A stretch of 64,000 nt of DNA from Scytalidium lignicola (lineage: Eukaryota > Ascomycota > Leotiomycetes): assembly GCA_002812745.2 (NCBI GenBank), contig NCSJ02000071.1:91659-155658 (forward strand), read 5' to 3'. This document shows positions 1-10,679 of the stretch, piece by piece; position 1 is the first letter of the stretch; each line of letters starts with the position of its first letter. The position numbers and the translations under genes are program-made. The notes beneath the pieces are model-generated. The model ran no database searches. It had not been told where the DNA came from and saw nothing but the letters and a program-made list of their open reading frames with translations.

Positions 1-1035
1 GCCTACTCTAACGGCCTCTCTGAAGAAATTATTGGAAAGGCCCTTAAGAAATATAACATCCCCCGACATCGAGTGGTAATTCTAACCAAATGCTATTTCG
101 GTGTTTCAGATGACGGAGGCCAGCCACAGTGGCCTATAAAGAATGACGGAGAGATGGTGAACCGCACTGGACTTAGCAGGAAACATATTTTCGATGCGGT
201 AGAAAAGAGTGTCGAAAGATTGGGCACTTATATTGACTTGCTTCAAATCCATCGCTTGGATAGGGAGACACCAAGAGAAGAGATCATGAGGGCATTGAAT
301 GATGTGGTTGAGAGTGGGAAGGTTAGGTATATTGGTGCAAGCAGCGTGAGTCCTTCAAATAATGACGCGGATTGTTTTGGACGTGAAACTAATATCCCGG
401 TGTGTTAGATGGCTGCTTGGGAGTTCCAATCTCTGCAAAATATTGCAGACAAGAACGGCTGGCACAAGTTTATTAGCATGCAGAACTACTATAATCTCCT
501 ATATCGAGAAGAGGGTGTGTTGTGCTTAATATTCCCCTCCCTTTCCAGCCGCTTATTTTCCACTTTCTTCGATTTTTGCTTTTTGTTTTTTCAGATCAGG
601 AAATGAAACTGACCAAATCTTCTTCTAGAGCGAGAGATGATCCCCTATTGCCTAGATTCCGGTGTTGGCGTGATTCCCTGGTCACCTATTGCACGTGGAG
701 CGCTCGCACGACCATTCGACGACCGGTCTTCGATTCGTGAGGAGTCCGACGGAATGCTCCGAATACTGATCCGAGGCAAGGAAAATGAGATTGACAAGAA
801 TATCATTAATCGCGTCGAGGAACTTGCGAAGAAAAAGGGGGTACCCATGGCCACTATTGCTACCGCTTGGTGCCTTAGTAAGAAGAATGTAAACCCAATT
901 ACTGGTTTGTCTAGCAAGGAGAGAATTGACCAAGCAGTTGCGAGTGTCAAGTTTGCTAGCAGTGGGGGTTTAACAGCGGAAGATATCGCATACTTAGAGG
1001 AGAGTTACGCCTCTAAGCGGGTGCAAGGCTATTGA
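1..1035 (+). CDS. Aldo-keto reductase, 5'-truncated by the window edge
   Basis: NADPH-dependent oxidoreductase of the aldo-keto reductase superfamily (TIM barrel). Three exons are visible: 1-345, 409-514 and 629-1035, with GT-AG introns of 63 and 114 nt; both joins keep frame. The frame is open from base 1, so the N-terminal strand and the catalytic Asp lie outside. Residue 2 (Tyr of AYSNG) fits the catalytic Tyr. VVILTK supplies the catalytic Lys and LLQIHRLD the active-site His. The barrel continues through [23 protein letters not shown] and the cofactor-side segment [16 protein letters not shown]. The C-terminus (VQGY) looks complete. The substrate cannot be told. It lies 648 bp upstream of a P450 on the same strand, which could mean a shared metabolic neighbourhood. 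Confidence 0.93.
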
Positions 1036-1683
1036 GTGAAACTGCAAGAATATTGCAAGTTGTAATAGGTACCATCTTAAGACAGAACAATCTATCTGGA
1101 GGTTTCGGAATTTATGAAATCATTTTGGCATTGTTGGATTTCCGACCTTTTCCGTTTTTAAAGTCAAGACAACAGGTAGGAGACTACGTAAATATATATG
1201 CAGTTGACGATGTATCAAAGCTGTGGGATCCGAATATATCGGAGATTGTGGGAGAGAGGCACTGTAAGCTTATTTCCCAGATAGGCAACTCCAGCCCGAG
1301 GGCTACGGGGAGTTTCTTGACCCCGGACACCCCACCTCTAATCGACGAGCCTTGATAAGAGAAAGAGGATCAAGAGATATGAACCACCACTTTCTCCTGC
1401 AAAACTAAAACTCCTACTCCCAATGCACACCGTGATACCTTGTATATGAACGAGAAAAAGCACAGAACAGACGGAAATCGAGTTTGATGCCAGTACGGCG
1501 ACTACACCGTCGTCGTCACACCCCACATGTTCTTTCATGATATAAATCCAATCCACCAAGACACTGACTCACTCCATTGCAAGATTTCCAAGACGGAAAC
1601 CTGAATAGATAAGAAAGCTCCCACTTTCTATTCTCTCTATTTTTTGTTTTATAAATATTTTATAAAAAAACAAACCTTTTATA
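1036..1683. other. Intergenic region between the reductase and the P450
   Basis: 648 bp without a credible coding region; small ORFs on both strands carry no recognisable domain. The last 50 bases before the P450 start are very AT-rich and include a TATA-like stretch, so this is best read as the reductase 3' UTR followed by the P450 promoter. Confidence 0.6.
1650..1657 (+). promoter_or_regulatory. TATA-like element upstream of the P450
   Basis: TATAAATA lies 34 nt upstream of the P450 ATG at 1684, inside an AT-rich tract that repeats TATAAA nearby. It matches a TATA box by sequence, but it is so close to the ATG that the 5' UTR would be only a few bases long. It may simply be AT-rich leader. 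Confidence 0.25.
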
Positions 1684-3469
1684 ATGTTGCCTCTGAGCAT
1701 CTCCGTTTTGGCATCTATTGCCAGCGTTTTGCTCCTGTGCTATAGATATCTAATCTATCCGAGTTTTATCTCTCCTTTAGCACGGATCCCCAACGCACAC
1801 TGGTCCTCTCCAATTTCTCCGCTCTGGATCCTATTAACTAGATACCATTGGAGAGAAAACAGGGAGGTACATGCTGCTCATTTGAAGCATGGCCCTATTG
1901 TACGTCTCGGCCCAACTGAGATCAGTGTTAACGATGTTGGTGGGCTACGTACCATTTATGCTGGTGGATTTGAAAAGGGCCAGTGGTATTCAATTTTTGA
2001 CAACTATGGGTATGTTAATCCTACACCTAAGAACTTTCATCACAAAATATACTAATGATGTAATAGAGTACCATGTATGTTCTCATCCTGGCACTCTCGC
2101 CCTCACTCCGTCCGAAAACGCTTCATTTCCCACGTCTATTCCAAATCCAGCATCCAAAATTCGCCTGCTGTGCATAGATACTCGCAAGGCATTCTGTATG
2201 ACCGCCTCTTGCCTATCATATCTGCTGCGGCAACCGCGTCTACTGCTGTCGATGTGCTTGACATCTGGAATGGAGCAACTATGGATTTCGTAACAGCATA
2301 TCTCTTCGGTCTTAAAAATAGTAGCAACTTCCTGCAAGACGAGGAATTCCGTAAACACTGGTTAGGGCAGTACCAGGGCAGGAAAAAATATACATTCTTC
2401 CCTCAGGAACTCCCTCGGTTAACTCGATTCTTCAGAGCCTTGGGTATTCATCTCGTACCTGCTTGGGTGGATGATGCGAACAAGGAACTGGAAGCCTGGA
2501 CCAAATCACGCTGTGCATCCACTGTGGCCTACCTCGAGACGCAAGCAGCATCCGATCCCGACCCAGCAAACGTACCATCTGTAGTGGGTGCTCTTCTAGC
2601 AGGAATAGAAAAGGAGAAAAGCGCTAAAGGAACTGGATCAGTCCTCCAGGCCACCACACTCACATATCCAGAACTCAGTATCGCAAGTGAAATGATCGAT
2701 CACCTAGCAGCAGGACACGAAACTTCTGGAATAACGCTCACCTACCTCTCCTGGCACCTCTCACAGGATCTTTCACTTCAGGCCCGCCTCCGAGAAGAAT
2801 TATTAACCCTATCACCAAATTGCCTACTAGATTCTGACCGCCAATCAGGGATGAAACCAGTGCCTAACTCTAAAGAGCTTGACGGTCTACCTCTCCTGCA
2901 CGCAATAGTGATGGAAACCCTCCGGCTCGAGTCTCCAATCCCAGGCGGTCAACCTCGTATGACGCCCTACCCTTCCTGCACCATAGGTCCTTATCAAGTA
3001 CCTGGAGGGATCAGAGTGGAGTCTCAGGCATACAGCCTGCATCGAAATGAGGATGTCTTTCCCGAACCCGAGAAATGGGATTATCGACGATGGTTGGATG
3101 GAAAAGGCCAAGGCGGTCTGGACCTGACAGAGGAGCAAAAGAGAGAGAGGGATAGATGCTTTTGGGCATTTAGCAGTGGGGGCAGGATGTGTGTTGGCAG
3201 TAATCTTGCCATGCATCGTAAGGATTTCCATTTATCCATCCCGTCCTTTTCATTGGTGTTTTTAATTTTGCTGGTACTAGAGAGGTTTATGGAAAGTAGA
3301 TTGCCAACTGACAATACCCGCAGAGATAAAACTCCTAGCCGCAGCCGTATATACCAATTTCATGACGCATATCGTCAATGATGATGGGATTGAGCAGACA
3401 GACGGATATACTTGCGGTCCAACCGGCAACAAACTCCTACTGAGATTTGAACGGGTTCCTTCTGTGTAG
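1684..3469 (+). CDS. Cytochrome P450 monooxygenase
   Basis: Heme-thiolate monooxygenase, predicted 540 aa, anchored to the ER by one N-terminal hydrophobic helix (about residues 3-22). Exons are 1684-2009, 2067-3217 and 3324-3469. The first join restores NYGVPCMFSSW and the second restores NLAMHQIKLLAAAVY; both keep frame. Diagnostic motifs are all present: the I-helix oxygen-activation site AGHET (about 324-328), the K-helix ETLR (392-395), and the heme loop FSSGGRMCVG with the axial Cys at about 484. The length is usual for the family. Its end is only 103 bp from the convergent CTU1 stop codon, so the 3' UTRs probably overlap. The fungal CYP family and the substrate cannot be assigned by eye; fungal P450s of this general type act on benzoate-like, lipid or polyketide substrates. 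Confidence 0.95.
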
Positions 3470-3572
3470 GCTACCTCGGGTTCTACGGAGAACCAGTAGG
3501 TTTAAATTTATAGACGGCTGCGGAGTTTGTTGCACTCTCCTTTCAAATTAATTTTATTGTGAAATTATTTTG

Positions 3573-4919
3573 TCAGCCAGCTGCTATAGCCATACCCTCC
3601 ATCTGCCTCCGCAGCGTAGAAGACTCCTCATCATCAGCGTCTATTTCAATCTGGATCTGAGGCCTGTTCTTATTCAAGCCCTCAAGCAAAGTACAAGCCT
3701 TGCAAATCTCCTGGCTCGACATATAACCGCATTTCTTACAGTTGCCAAGAACCTGTCTTACCAATTTCTTGCCCGTATCCCTTTTGGGGCCTCTCCTACC
3801 TATCTTGAGTGGTAGCTGATCTATTCTATCATGGCGCTGACCGGGAACAAGGTTCACGGTAGAAGTCGTCAGATCCACCTCTCTCTCAGCTGCTTGTTCA
3901 TCTGCTTGTAATTTCTTCTCCATCTCAGCCATTTCACCTCCACTGGTCCTTCCATTAGCACTCCCACATCCTCCGGAAGTCTCCTCCTCTCCGTCATCAG
4001 CACTTGCCGAGGTGTTATTCCGACCCTTACAGTGGCTAATTCCCGTAACTTCTTCCGGAACCAACTTCGCCATGTCCTCCCCACTGCGCACCACATCGAG
4101 AATAGCACTAGGTCTGACTCTCTCCAAATTCTTGATCAAGGTCCTTGCGCTTCCCCTGAATGCCTCGGGGCTATAAATACACTCGGTGGTAAAATAATCC
4201 AACTTCTTGTGGTGCGCATACAACACGATTTCTTTCTCGTAGGCATACTTTAGTGGCTTGCTTCTTCTTACATCGCTGTTGGCGTCCCCTGTGATGATGC
4301 TCGTGCTTCGAGCCAGACGTGGGAGATCGCCGCGTAGAAGATTCATGAGAATAGTCTCCGCGACGTCATCGGCGTTGTGGCCCGTCACAACGTGGTTGAT
4401 ACCCAGCATCTTCGCACCGCGGTCCAAGGCCTGTCTTCGAAACACGCCGCAGTATGTGCAGTTTCCTTTCTTACCAATTGTTTGGACAACTTGGTCCATG
4501 GTCCAGCCATATAACTCATCGTAGCCTACTATTTTTAGAGGCATGTTGTACTGGACTGCATTCCTCTTAACTGTTTCGAGAGAGTCATCTCGGTACCCTT
4601 TGATTCCTTCATCGATGCTCAGTAATACTAAGTCCAGACCATAATTATGTCGCTCATTGAGCGTCTTGAGAACAGAGGCCAGTACTGTAGAATCTTTGCC
4701 TCCCGATGCGCCTATCGCTATGCGGTCTCCCGGGGAGAAAAGCTTAGTGGAGGTGATTGTATGATGGATTTCGGCTTCGAAGATATCTATGAAGCAGGTT
4801 TTGCACAGTTTCTGATGGTTCTTTGGCCGGATAATAAGCGCTCGAGCACTCTTGCACATAGCACAAGGTGCCGGCGCCATTTTGAATCGAAATCCTTCAG
4901 CGCAAGAGATATCTTCCAC
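3573..4919 (-). CDS. CTU1: Cytoplasmic tRNA 2-thiolation protein 1 (Ncs6/Ctu1)
   Basis: Sulfur-transfer subunit that, with Ncs2/Ctu2 and the Urm1 relay, thiolates the wobble uridine (s2U34) of Lys, Glu and Gln tRNAs in the cytosol. It is a single uninterrupted ORF of 448 aa. An N-terminal zinc site uses CAMC (19-22) and CKTC. The ATP-binding PP-loop is ASGGKDST (about 71-78). The catalytic Cys pair lies around CTYCGVFRR and GHNADDVAE follows. A C-terminal zinc site is formed by CKKC and CKAC, with a fungal low-complexity linker (acidic, Ser/Gly/Glu-rich) in front of it. The true start may be Met14 (MAPAPCAMC), which begins just before the first zinc ligands; the longer form is annotated because it is in frame. 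It is divergent from ribosomal protein eL8. Confidence 0.96.
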   Translation of the reverse strand: MEDISCAEGFRFKMAPAPCAMCKSARALIIRPKNHQKLCKTCFIDIFEAEIHHTITSTKLFSPGDRIAIGASGGKDSTVLASVLKTLNERHNYGLDLVLLSIDEGIKGYRDDSLETVKRNAVQYNMPLKIVGYDELYGWTMDQVVQTIGKKGNCTYCGVFRRQALDRGAKMLGINHVVTGHNADDVAETILMNLLRGDLPRLARSTSIITGDANSDVRRSKPLKYAYEKEIVLYAHHKKLDYFTTECIYSPEAFRGSARTLIKNLERVRPSAILDVVRSGEDMAKLVPEEVTGISHCKGRNNTSASADDGEEETSGGCGSANGRTSGGEMAEMEKKLQADEQAAEREVDLTTSTVNLVPGQRHDRIDQLPLKIGRRGPKRDTGKKLVRQVLGNCKKCGYMSSQEICKACTLLEGLNKNRPQIQIEIDADDEESSTLRRQMEGMAIAAG

Positions 4920-5155
4920 TCTTTCTAAGAATTACAGTAATTGAGACTCATCAGAAATTATATATCGAGTTTGCTCGTTTAGCAAACAATACATCACGTG
5001 AATTGATAAAACCTAATCCCGAAATGGATGGCCCGCCAAGAGTTTTCGTTGCCCTACGCACACAAAACCTCGCCTGTCGAAATTCTTTTTTGAACTTCCC
5101 ATCGCCAAACAACCCATCGCCCAACGCTGCAACTTCGAAAACAGCGCCGATCAAA
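4920..5155. promoter_or_regulatory. Shared divergent promoter of CTU1 and RPL8
   Basis: The two start codons, on opposite strands, are only 236 bp apart, so both promoters must lie here. The CTU1 side is AT-rich. The RPL8 side has pyrimidine and CAA-rich leader sequence. A perfect CACGTG sits in the left third. If CTU1 starts at its internal Met14 the spacer grows by 39 bp. Confidence 0.7.
4995..5000. promoter_or_regulatory. CACGTG E-box palindrome in the CTU1-RPL8 spacer
   Basis: Perfect CACGTG, the core recognised by bHLH factors such as Cbf1 in fungi. A six-base palindrome can occur by chance; its place in a short divergent promoter is what makes it worth marking. Confidence 0.3.
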
Positions 5156-6321
5156 ATGGTAAGCTTGAACGATATATAATCTGCAATGCATTGAAACGAC
5201 TCGCCAGCGCTCTCGCTCATCTACGAGTCAATCGGAATGTGACGAGATGCGTCTTAGTTCCGTCAATTTCACCTTCTGGTGATCTTGATGAAGATTTGGC
5301 TTGAGCTACATCTTGTGCAGAAATGCCATGTGTAGTCTCTTTAGAGTTCAAAGAAGACCTTCAAATTGGTGAACATATTCGCTGATGTCTTCTTTTCTCA
5401 ATGATAGCCTCCAAAGACCGGAAAAAAGGTGGCTCCTGCCCCATTCCCCCAGGCCCGAGCTGGTGCGGGATCAAAGAAGGGCCCAAAGGTACGTTCCCAT
5501 GGGGACTGATTATTACAGAGTCAATTCTGATACAAATGGTAGAACCCTCTCATCGAGAAGCGAACAAGGAACTTCGGTATCGGTCAAGACATCCAGCCCC
5601 GACGAAATCTCTCTCGTATGGTCAAGTGGCCCGAGTATGTCCGCCTCCAACGCCAAAGAAAGATCCTCAACCTCCGATTGAAGGTCCCACCTGCGATTGC
5701 TCAGTTCCAGAACGTCCTTGACCGCAACACTGCCGCTCAGACATTCAAGCTCCTCAACAAGTACCGCCCTGAGAGCAAAACCGAGAAGAAGGAGCGTCTG
5801 CTGAAGGAGGCCACTGCCATCAAGGAGGGTAAGAAGAAGGAGGATGTCAGCAAGAAGCCATACGCCGTCAAGTACGGTCTCAACCACGTTGTTGGTTTAA
5901 TTGAGAACAAGAAGGCTGCTCTGGTCCTCATTCCTAACGATGTTGACCCAATTGAGCTGGTCATCTTCCTTCCCGCTCTCTGCCGAAAGATGGGTATCCC
6001 GTACGCCATAGTCAAGGGCAAGGCCCGTCTCGGCACGGTCGTCCACAAGAAGACTGCCGCTGTACTAGCCGTCACCGAGGTTCGATCGGAGGACAAGTCC
6101 GAGCTGTCCAAGCTCGTGCAAACCATTAAGGAGGGCTACTCTGACAAGTACGAGGAGGCCAAGCGACACTGGGGAGGTGGTATTATGTAAGTATTCTCCT
6201 ATCAACGGTGCCCCGAGATTCCAGGACAGCTAACTTATGCGTCTTTTCTTTCAGGGGTGCCAAGGCCAATGCACGCACCGAGAAGAAGCGCAAGGCTTTG
6301 GAGAGTGCCATCAAGATCTAA
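5156..6321 (+). CDS. RPL8: 60S ribosomal protein eL8 (L8/L7a)
   Basis: Large-subunit ribosomal protein of the L7Ae/L30e fold, predicted 264 aa, the usual length. There are four exons: 5156-5158, 5408-5488, 5543-6186 and 6255-6321. The first exon is only the ATG, followed directly by GTAAGC and a 249-nt intron. The second intron (5489-5542) restores [15 protein letters not shown], and the third joins GGGIM to [13 protein letters not shown]. All joins keep frame. The protein shows the basic N-terminus, the conserved NPLIEKR and [14 protein letters not shown] segments, and the L7Ae core ([26 protein letters not shown]). It is divergent from CTU1. Early introns are common in fungal ribosomal protein genes and often raise expression; whether this one does is inference. 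Confidence 0.97.
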
Positions 6322-8896
6322 AAAAAGGCAAGGCTGGGGGTTTCTTGACGCGACTCATGTTCACGGCGTTATCAAATTTTTTTTTTCACGAATGGGATTG
6401 GCATGGTAATGGTAACTACTGGCTTGTAGGTAAATTAGCAAAACATGGCCGGATGATAGATCACCATCTTTCCCCTTTGTGCAATACGTACCCCTATTTT
6501 TTCTCCTTTTCCTTTCTTTTCTTCTCTACGTGCCTTTTGAAATCCGAAGGAGCCGTTGTCCCTTGTCCTATTCCAGCAACTGCACCGAGCTGTTCCAGAA
6601 GACGCCAAATGAAGCCAATTTGCTTTTAGGGATATCTTTGGATCAGGTACGATACAAGCATTAGAAAGTAGTGTCGCATACAATGCCTCGGAATGCCGGA
6701 ATCTGGGCGAGTTGGACATGCGTGCTAATACTGTAGAGGTTACATGGACAGACGGCGGTGACAGACGTAATCAAGGCGTACAAGGAAGGGAAGGAAGGGA
6801 CGGCATGATGAACTGCAGTGAATGGGGACCAGAGGGTTGGGATCACCCGTTCATCTGTGCTCTAGCTTGTCTTTGCCTGTCGGGCTTGTCGTTGCTTGTC
6901 GTGCTTGTCTGGCAGTGCTCCAGAATGCCTGACTTATGCCCAGCGGTCTCGCCACCCCAGGGTCGGAAGAGGTGGGTGGTGGAAGCCGGTTTGGGCCTAG
7001 ACTGTAAGGCGACACAAACCCAGATCTGGCCCCATCCACCACTCCCATCTCAAGAATACCATGCCGGTAAGGACCCAAAACCCCCCCCTCCTCAATAGCC
7101 CTCAATCTGCGATAATCGGTTTTGCGGGATTATTTATGACAATGCACTTTTGTAAACTACTGTACGGCACTCCCCACCACGCCCACTTGATGCATATTGG
7201 AGGGTGCGGTTGTTCGGCACAATAAAAGAAATGACACGGTTTCTGTGAACTGGATTGCCCCCCCTCCCCTTCGCCGTATGTCTCCGATGCTTGTCGACGT
7301 CGTTGTCTAACAGTCTTTGCACTGGATAGTCGGGACATTAATTATCTGATACCCGTGATCGCCCTTGCCCCTTGATCCCCTGGGGGGCGGCGCAACCCAA
7401 GACTAACAACAGCGCTGGGTTTTGTCGTTGCACGGGTCGCCCCGAATGGCCCCTAATGATCGCATTGTAACTGTATTACTCGTGCTACTGTACTTTTTTT
7501 GGTCTATCAATCCCTCAATCCATATTTCAACCCATCTCTACCTACTCTACCCGTGTGTACGTCCCGAACATCTTGCGGGTTTTTCCTTTTGTACATATTT
7601 TTTGTGGAAATTTCCGCTCATAATTTCGATTTTATGGGCATTTTGCGCGAATTTTGTGGTTTGTTCCTTTGGTGCCTTCCAGGGACGCAGGCGTGGTGCC
7701 ATACACGGATGATGATGATGGAGAAGGATTGGAGGATTGGAAGATTTGGGAAGAGAAGGGCAACACCACGAACGTGGGGTCTGACAGAAACCCAGAGCCC
7801 ACGCTGGGAAAGAAAAAAAGAAAAAAAGAAAAAGAATGCAAAAATGGTCGCCAATTAATCACTGAGTTGTGCATTCGCCAGCCCAGGTTTCGCCCATGCC
7901 CGGGACCCTGACTTGATTGATGCAGTCTGTGTTTGGGGACTCGCCCTCGCTCGCCACGAGTGGCCGTTGGTGAGGGATGCGTGATAAAGTAGGTACGGAA
8001 GGTACGTGCCTCTGTAATTATGCCCGGATCCGGATGCATGTACGGTCTTATGTACGGAATTATTCTTGGTGGATTTGGGGGATGGCGGATGGCGGATTGT
8101 GGATTGTGGATTGTTATACGTCTTCCATCCCATCCCCATGTTAGCCATTGTCAAGGACGTCGAAGAGGAAGCTGGTCGCTTGCCTCTCTCTCTCCTCTAG
8201 TATAATAATATCAGCAACGGGCCTTCACGCTGCTCCTGCTCTCTTTCTCAATTTNCCCCCCTTCTTCGACAACTCTCTTGGCTGTCTTGCATTGTTTCAT
8301 TGCCGCCTTGCTGTCGAAATCTGTACTACCACGGAAAGACTCAACGCTCAACGCTCAACACACACACACATACGCACACATACGCACACATACATCTCGT
8401 GCATTTGTGCTTGTGCTCTATTGCTATTTCCGCCTGCGATCTCTCCCCCCCCTTACGGACTCCGTCAAGAGATCCATTCCCCCCATCCGACTATATCCAA
8501 TCCAGCATTCGTCCCTTCGCACGCAGCTGCTGGACTGTACGCACGAGCCCTGCAGCGTCGTTATCGCGGGCTTATCGCCGGGGCTCAGAGGCTCCCCCAC
8601 AACTCTCTCAAAGCACCAAAGCAACCACAGGCGGATCCTACAGGGGGCTCGGATTGCCGTGACTGGCTCAACAAAGTCCTTTTGTCCTCTCGACCCGTCA
8701 CCGCCATCTCGTCATCATACTTCTCTTCTTGCCCTACTCTGGTCCATCCCGCCCTCCTCAGACAATAAGCTCAAACTGCTCGCTTCTCCTTTTTGCTTTT
8801 TGCCGCCGTCCAGATCTTGAGAACCGGTCCATATCTCTCCTCAACATCTCCCTCACATTCAACCCTCTCCAACATCTCCCACGTAGACGGAGAACA
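6322..8896. other. 2.6-kb upstream region of the carbonic anhydrase gene
   Basis: No convincing gene. Small ORFs of 60-200 codons overlap each other on both strands, are built from low-complexity sequence, and match no family I recognise. The left part is the RPL8 3' UTR. From about 8200 on the strand is strongly pyrimidine-rich (CT and CCCC runs, a CA-type microsatellite) up to the carbonic anhydrase ATG, as in long leaders and promoters of well-expressed fungal genes. One N is present at 8255 beside a C run. Confidence 0.55.
8357..8394. repeat. CA-type microsatellite (CACACA / CACATACG)
   Basis: A run of CA dinucleotides passes into three units of an eight-base CACATACG-like repeat. It lies in the pyrimidine-rich leader of the carbonic anhydrase gene. 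Confidence 0.8.
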
Positions 8897-10112
8897 ATGG
8901 GTAGCGCTCAAGGTCAGTAGCCACTCACCGCCAATTCTTAAGCCTCCAAAGAGACATTTCCCCCTCATTGAGTGAGCCAACGGTCTCCGAAAAGGGGGAC
9001 CCTTCTCAACGAATTGGGAAAGCCCTTTGGGGAGCGTGTGTGGGCAAGCAACGAATGAACGCCAGCTGACAGCCACTTCACAGAAGACATATTCGAGTAT
9101 GCTCTCAGCTCCAACGCTGCCTGGGCAGGTTACAAGTCTCACCAGAACCCATCCTTCTTTCCTAAACTGGCGGCTGGTCAATCACCCACAATTCGTAAGT
9201 TTAGTTCTCTTTGGCTTTTATTTGTCCCGAATGGTCTTCTGTCTCTCTCGGTTTAAAGTTTTTCCTTGGCGCCTGGTTGAAGCACTGCAAACCGCAAGTA
9301 AGCGGGGAGTATCAAATCATCAGTTTATTAGCAACCAACCCCGACTTCATAAATATCTTAATATTCACATACAAAATTTCCACCACTTTCTGTTCCCTTA
9401 AAAAATACTCACATCTACATACCTATCTCAGATTATTGTTTTCTCTCTTTGATCTCCCCCTGAACCTCACCTACCGCCCGCCATGTGAGCAGACGGCTGA
9501 CAGTGCTTCTCCACCAATTCAGTCTGGCTAGGCTGTTCGGACTCCCGTGTGCCTGAGACCACCGTGCTGGGCTTGCAACCCGGCGACGTCTTCGTGCACC
9601 GTAACATTGGCAACATTATCTCGCCAACCGACATCAATTCCAGCTCCGTCATCGAGTATGCTGTCTCCCACCTGCGTGTCCAACATATCTTCTTGTGCGG
9701 CCACACGTGCTGCGGTGGTGCAGCAGCAGCACTAAGTGATAATCGGGTCGGCGGCGTCCTCGACACCTGGCTCGCACCACTCAAGGGTATCCGAAGGCAG
9801 CATGAGCCAGAGCTCAAGGAATTAGGCAGGATGGAGCACGGTGATAACGAGCCCGCTAGGAGGTTAGCCGAGTTGAACGTCGAGGAAGGCGTCAAGGTAC
9901 TTCTCAGCAACTATATCGTTGAAGAGGCCGTACGGGAACGTGGTCTCAAGGTTCACGGCGTTTTGTTCGATGTTGCTAGTGGCCGGCTGCGAGACCTAGG
10001 TGTCGGTAATGTCGTCAGGAAGAAGACCGATGTTGAGGAAGGCGTCGTCGTCCGCGGTAATCATGGAATGCTGGTGTTTGGAGAGAACGGCGCTACCATG
10101 ACTGTCCGATAA
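8897..10112 (+). CDS. NCE103: Beta-class carbonic anhydrase
   Basis: Zinc enzyme that interconverts CO2 and bicarbonate, predicted 238 aa, related to yeast Nce103, which supplies bicarbonate to carboxylases and to CO2 sensing. Exons are 8897-8912, 9084-9194 and 9523-10112. The first exon encodes only MGSAQ plus one base. The last join restores QSPTILWLGCSDSRVPE. Zinc ligands are visible: Cys47 in CSDSR (with the catalytic Asp-Arg pair, Asp49 and Arg51), His103 and Cys105 in CGHTCCGG. No N-terminal targeting peptide is evident, so a cytosolic location is likely. The second intron is long (328 nt), but the join gives the conserved sequence with nothing missing. The C-terminal half (HGVLFDVASGRL) is typical. 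Confidence 0.95.
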
Positions 10113-10679
10113 GTGCCTTCTCCCTAACTCCTGATACGATGTATTTTGGACGGGGACCAATTTTCCAAGGTCAATGTGAATAGAGGTGTTTTTGAGCGTT
10201 TTGGGTGTTTGGTGTTGGGCGGTAGGAGACCAAGCTCTTAGTTGATAGATTTGTCTCACTTGGCATAGCGACATACGTTGGTTGTTCCTAATTTTTTGTT
10301 TTGGAAAGAGTTCTCTCTACTCAATAGAGTCGAATTTTCTGCTTTAATTTTTCCCCGTCGACATGAGAGCGGGTGAATGGATAGATAGTTGGATTCTATC
10401 GCTTTTATATATTAGTGAAATCCCCTCCCGCTTTACGTGCGGAAGATACTGGGGTGGTTTTTGGTTCTTTGAGATTTAATTCCGAGTTTCTCTTTTGTTG
10501 TGGATTTCATTCAACAATAAACTCGAGTCTGAGACAAATACCGGTATATACAGATTTCTCAAAAGGGGGAGAGAGAGAAATTTTAGATTACATATACAGA
10601 TATAAATCACAGTGAATAAAACTTTGTCTAAGATGAGTAGCAGAAGCAGCCCGGAAGCGTTTAATTCATTTAATTCCAT
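10113..10679. other. 3' region of the carbonic anhydrase gene
   Basis: AT-rich sequence with T runs and no supported gene; probably the 3' UTR and terminator of carbonic anhydrase and of the convergent small gene to its right. Confidence 0.5.

Noticed and set aside
5285..5385. Possible C/D-box snoRNA in RPL8 intron 1 (TTGATGA ... CTGA)
   Set aside because: Ribosomal protein introns often host snoRNAs, but the C box has T instead of a purine at its first position, no terminal stem flanks the boxes, and the guide stretch does not match U24 or any snoRNA I can recall.
8148..8768. 206-codon plus-strand ORF upstream of carbonic anhydrase
   Set aside because: Contains an N, is built from CT- and CA-rich low-complexity sequence, overlaps two other ORFs of similar size in other frames, and has no domain.
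9195..9522. Possible extra exon in the long carbonic anhydrase intron
   Set aside because: Joining across the full 328 nt gives the conserved QSPTILWLGCSDSR sequence with nothing missing, so an extra exon is not needed.
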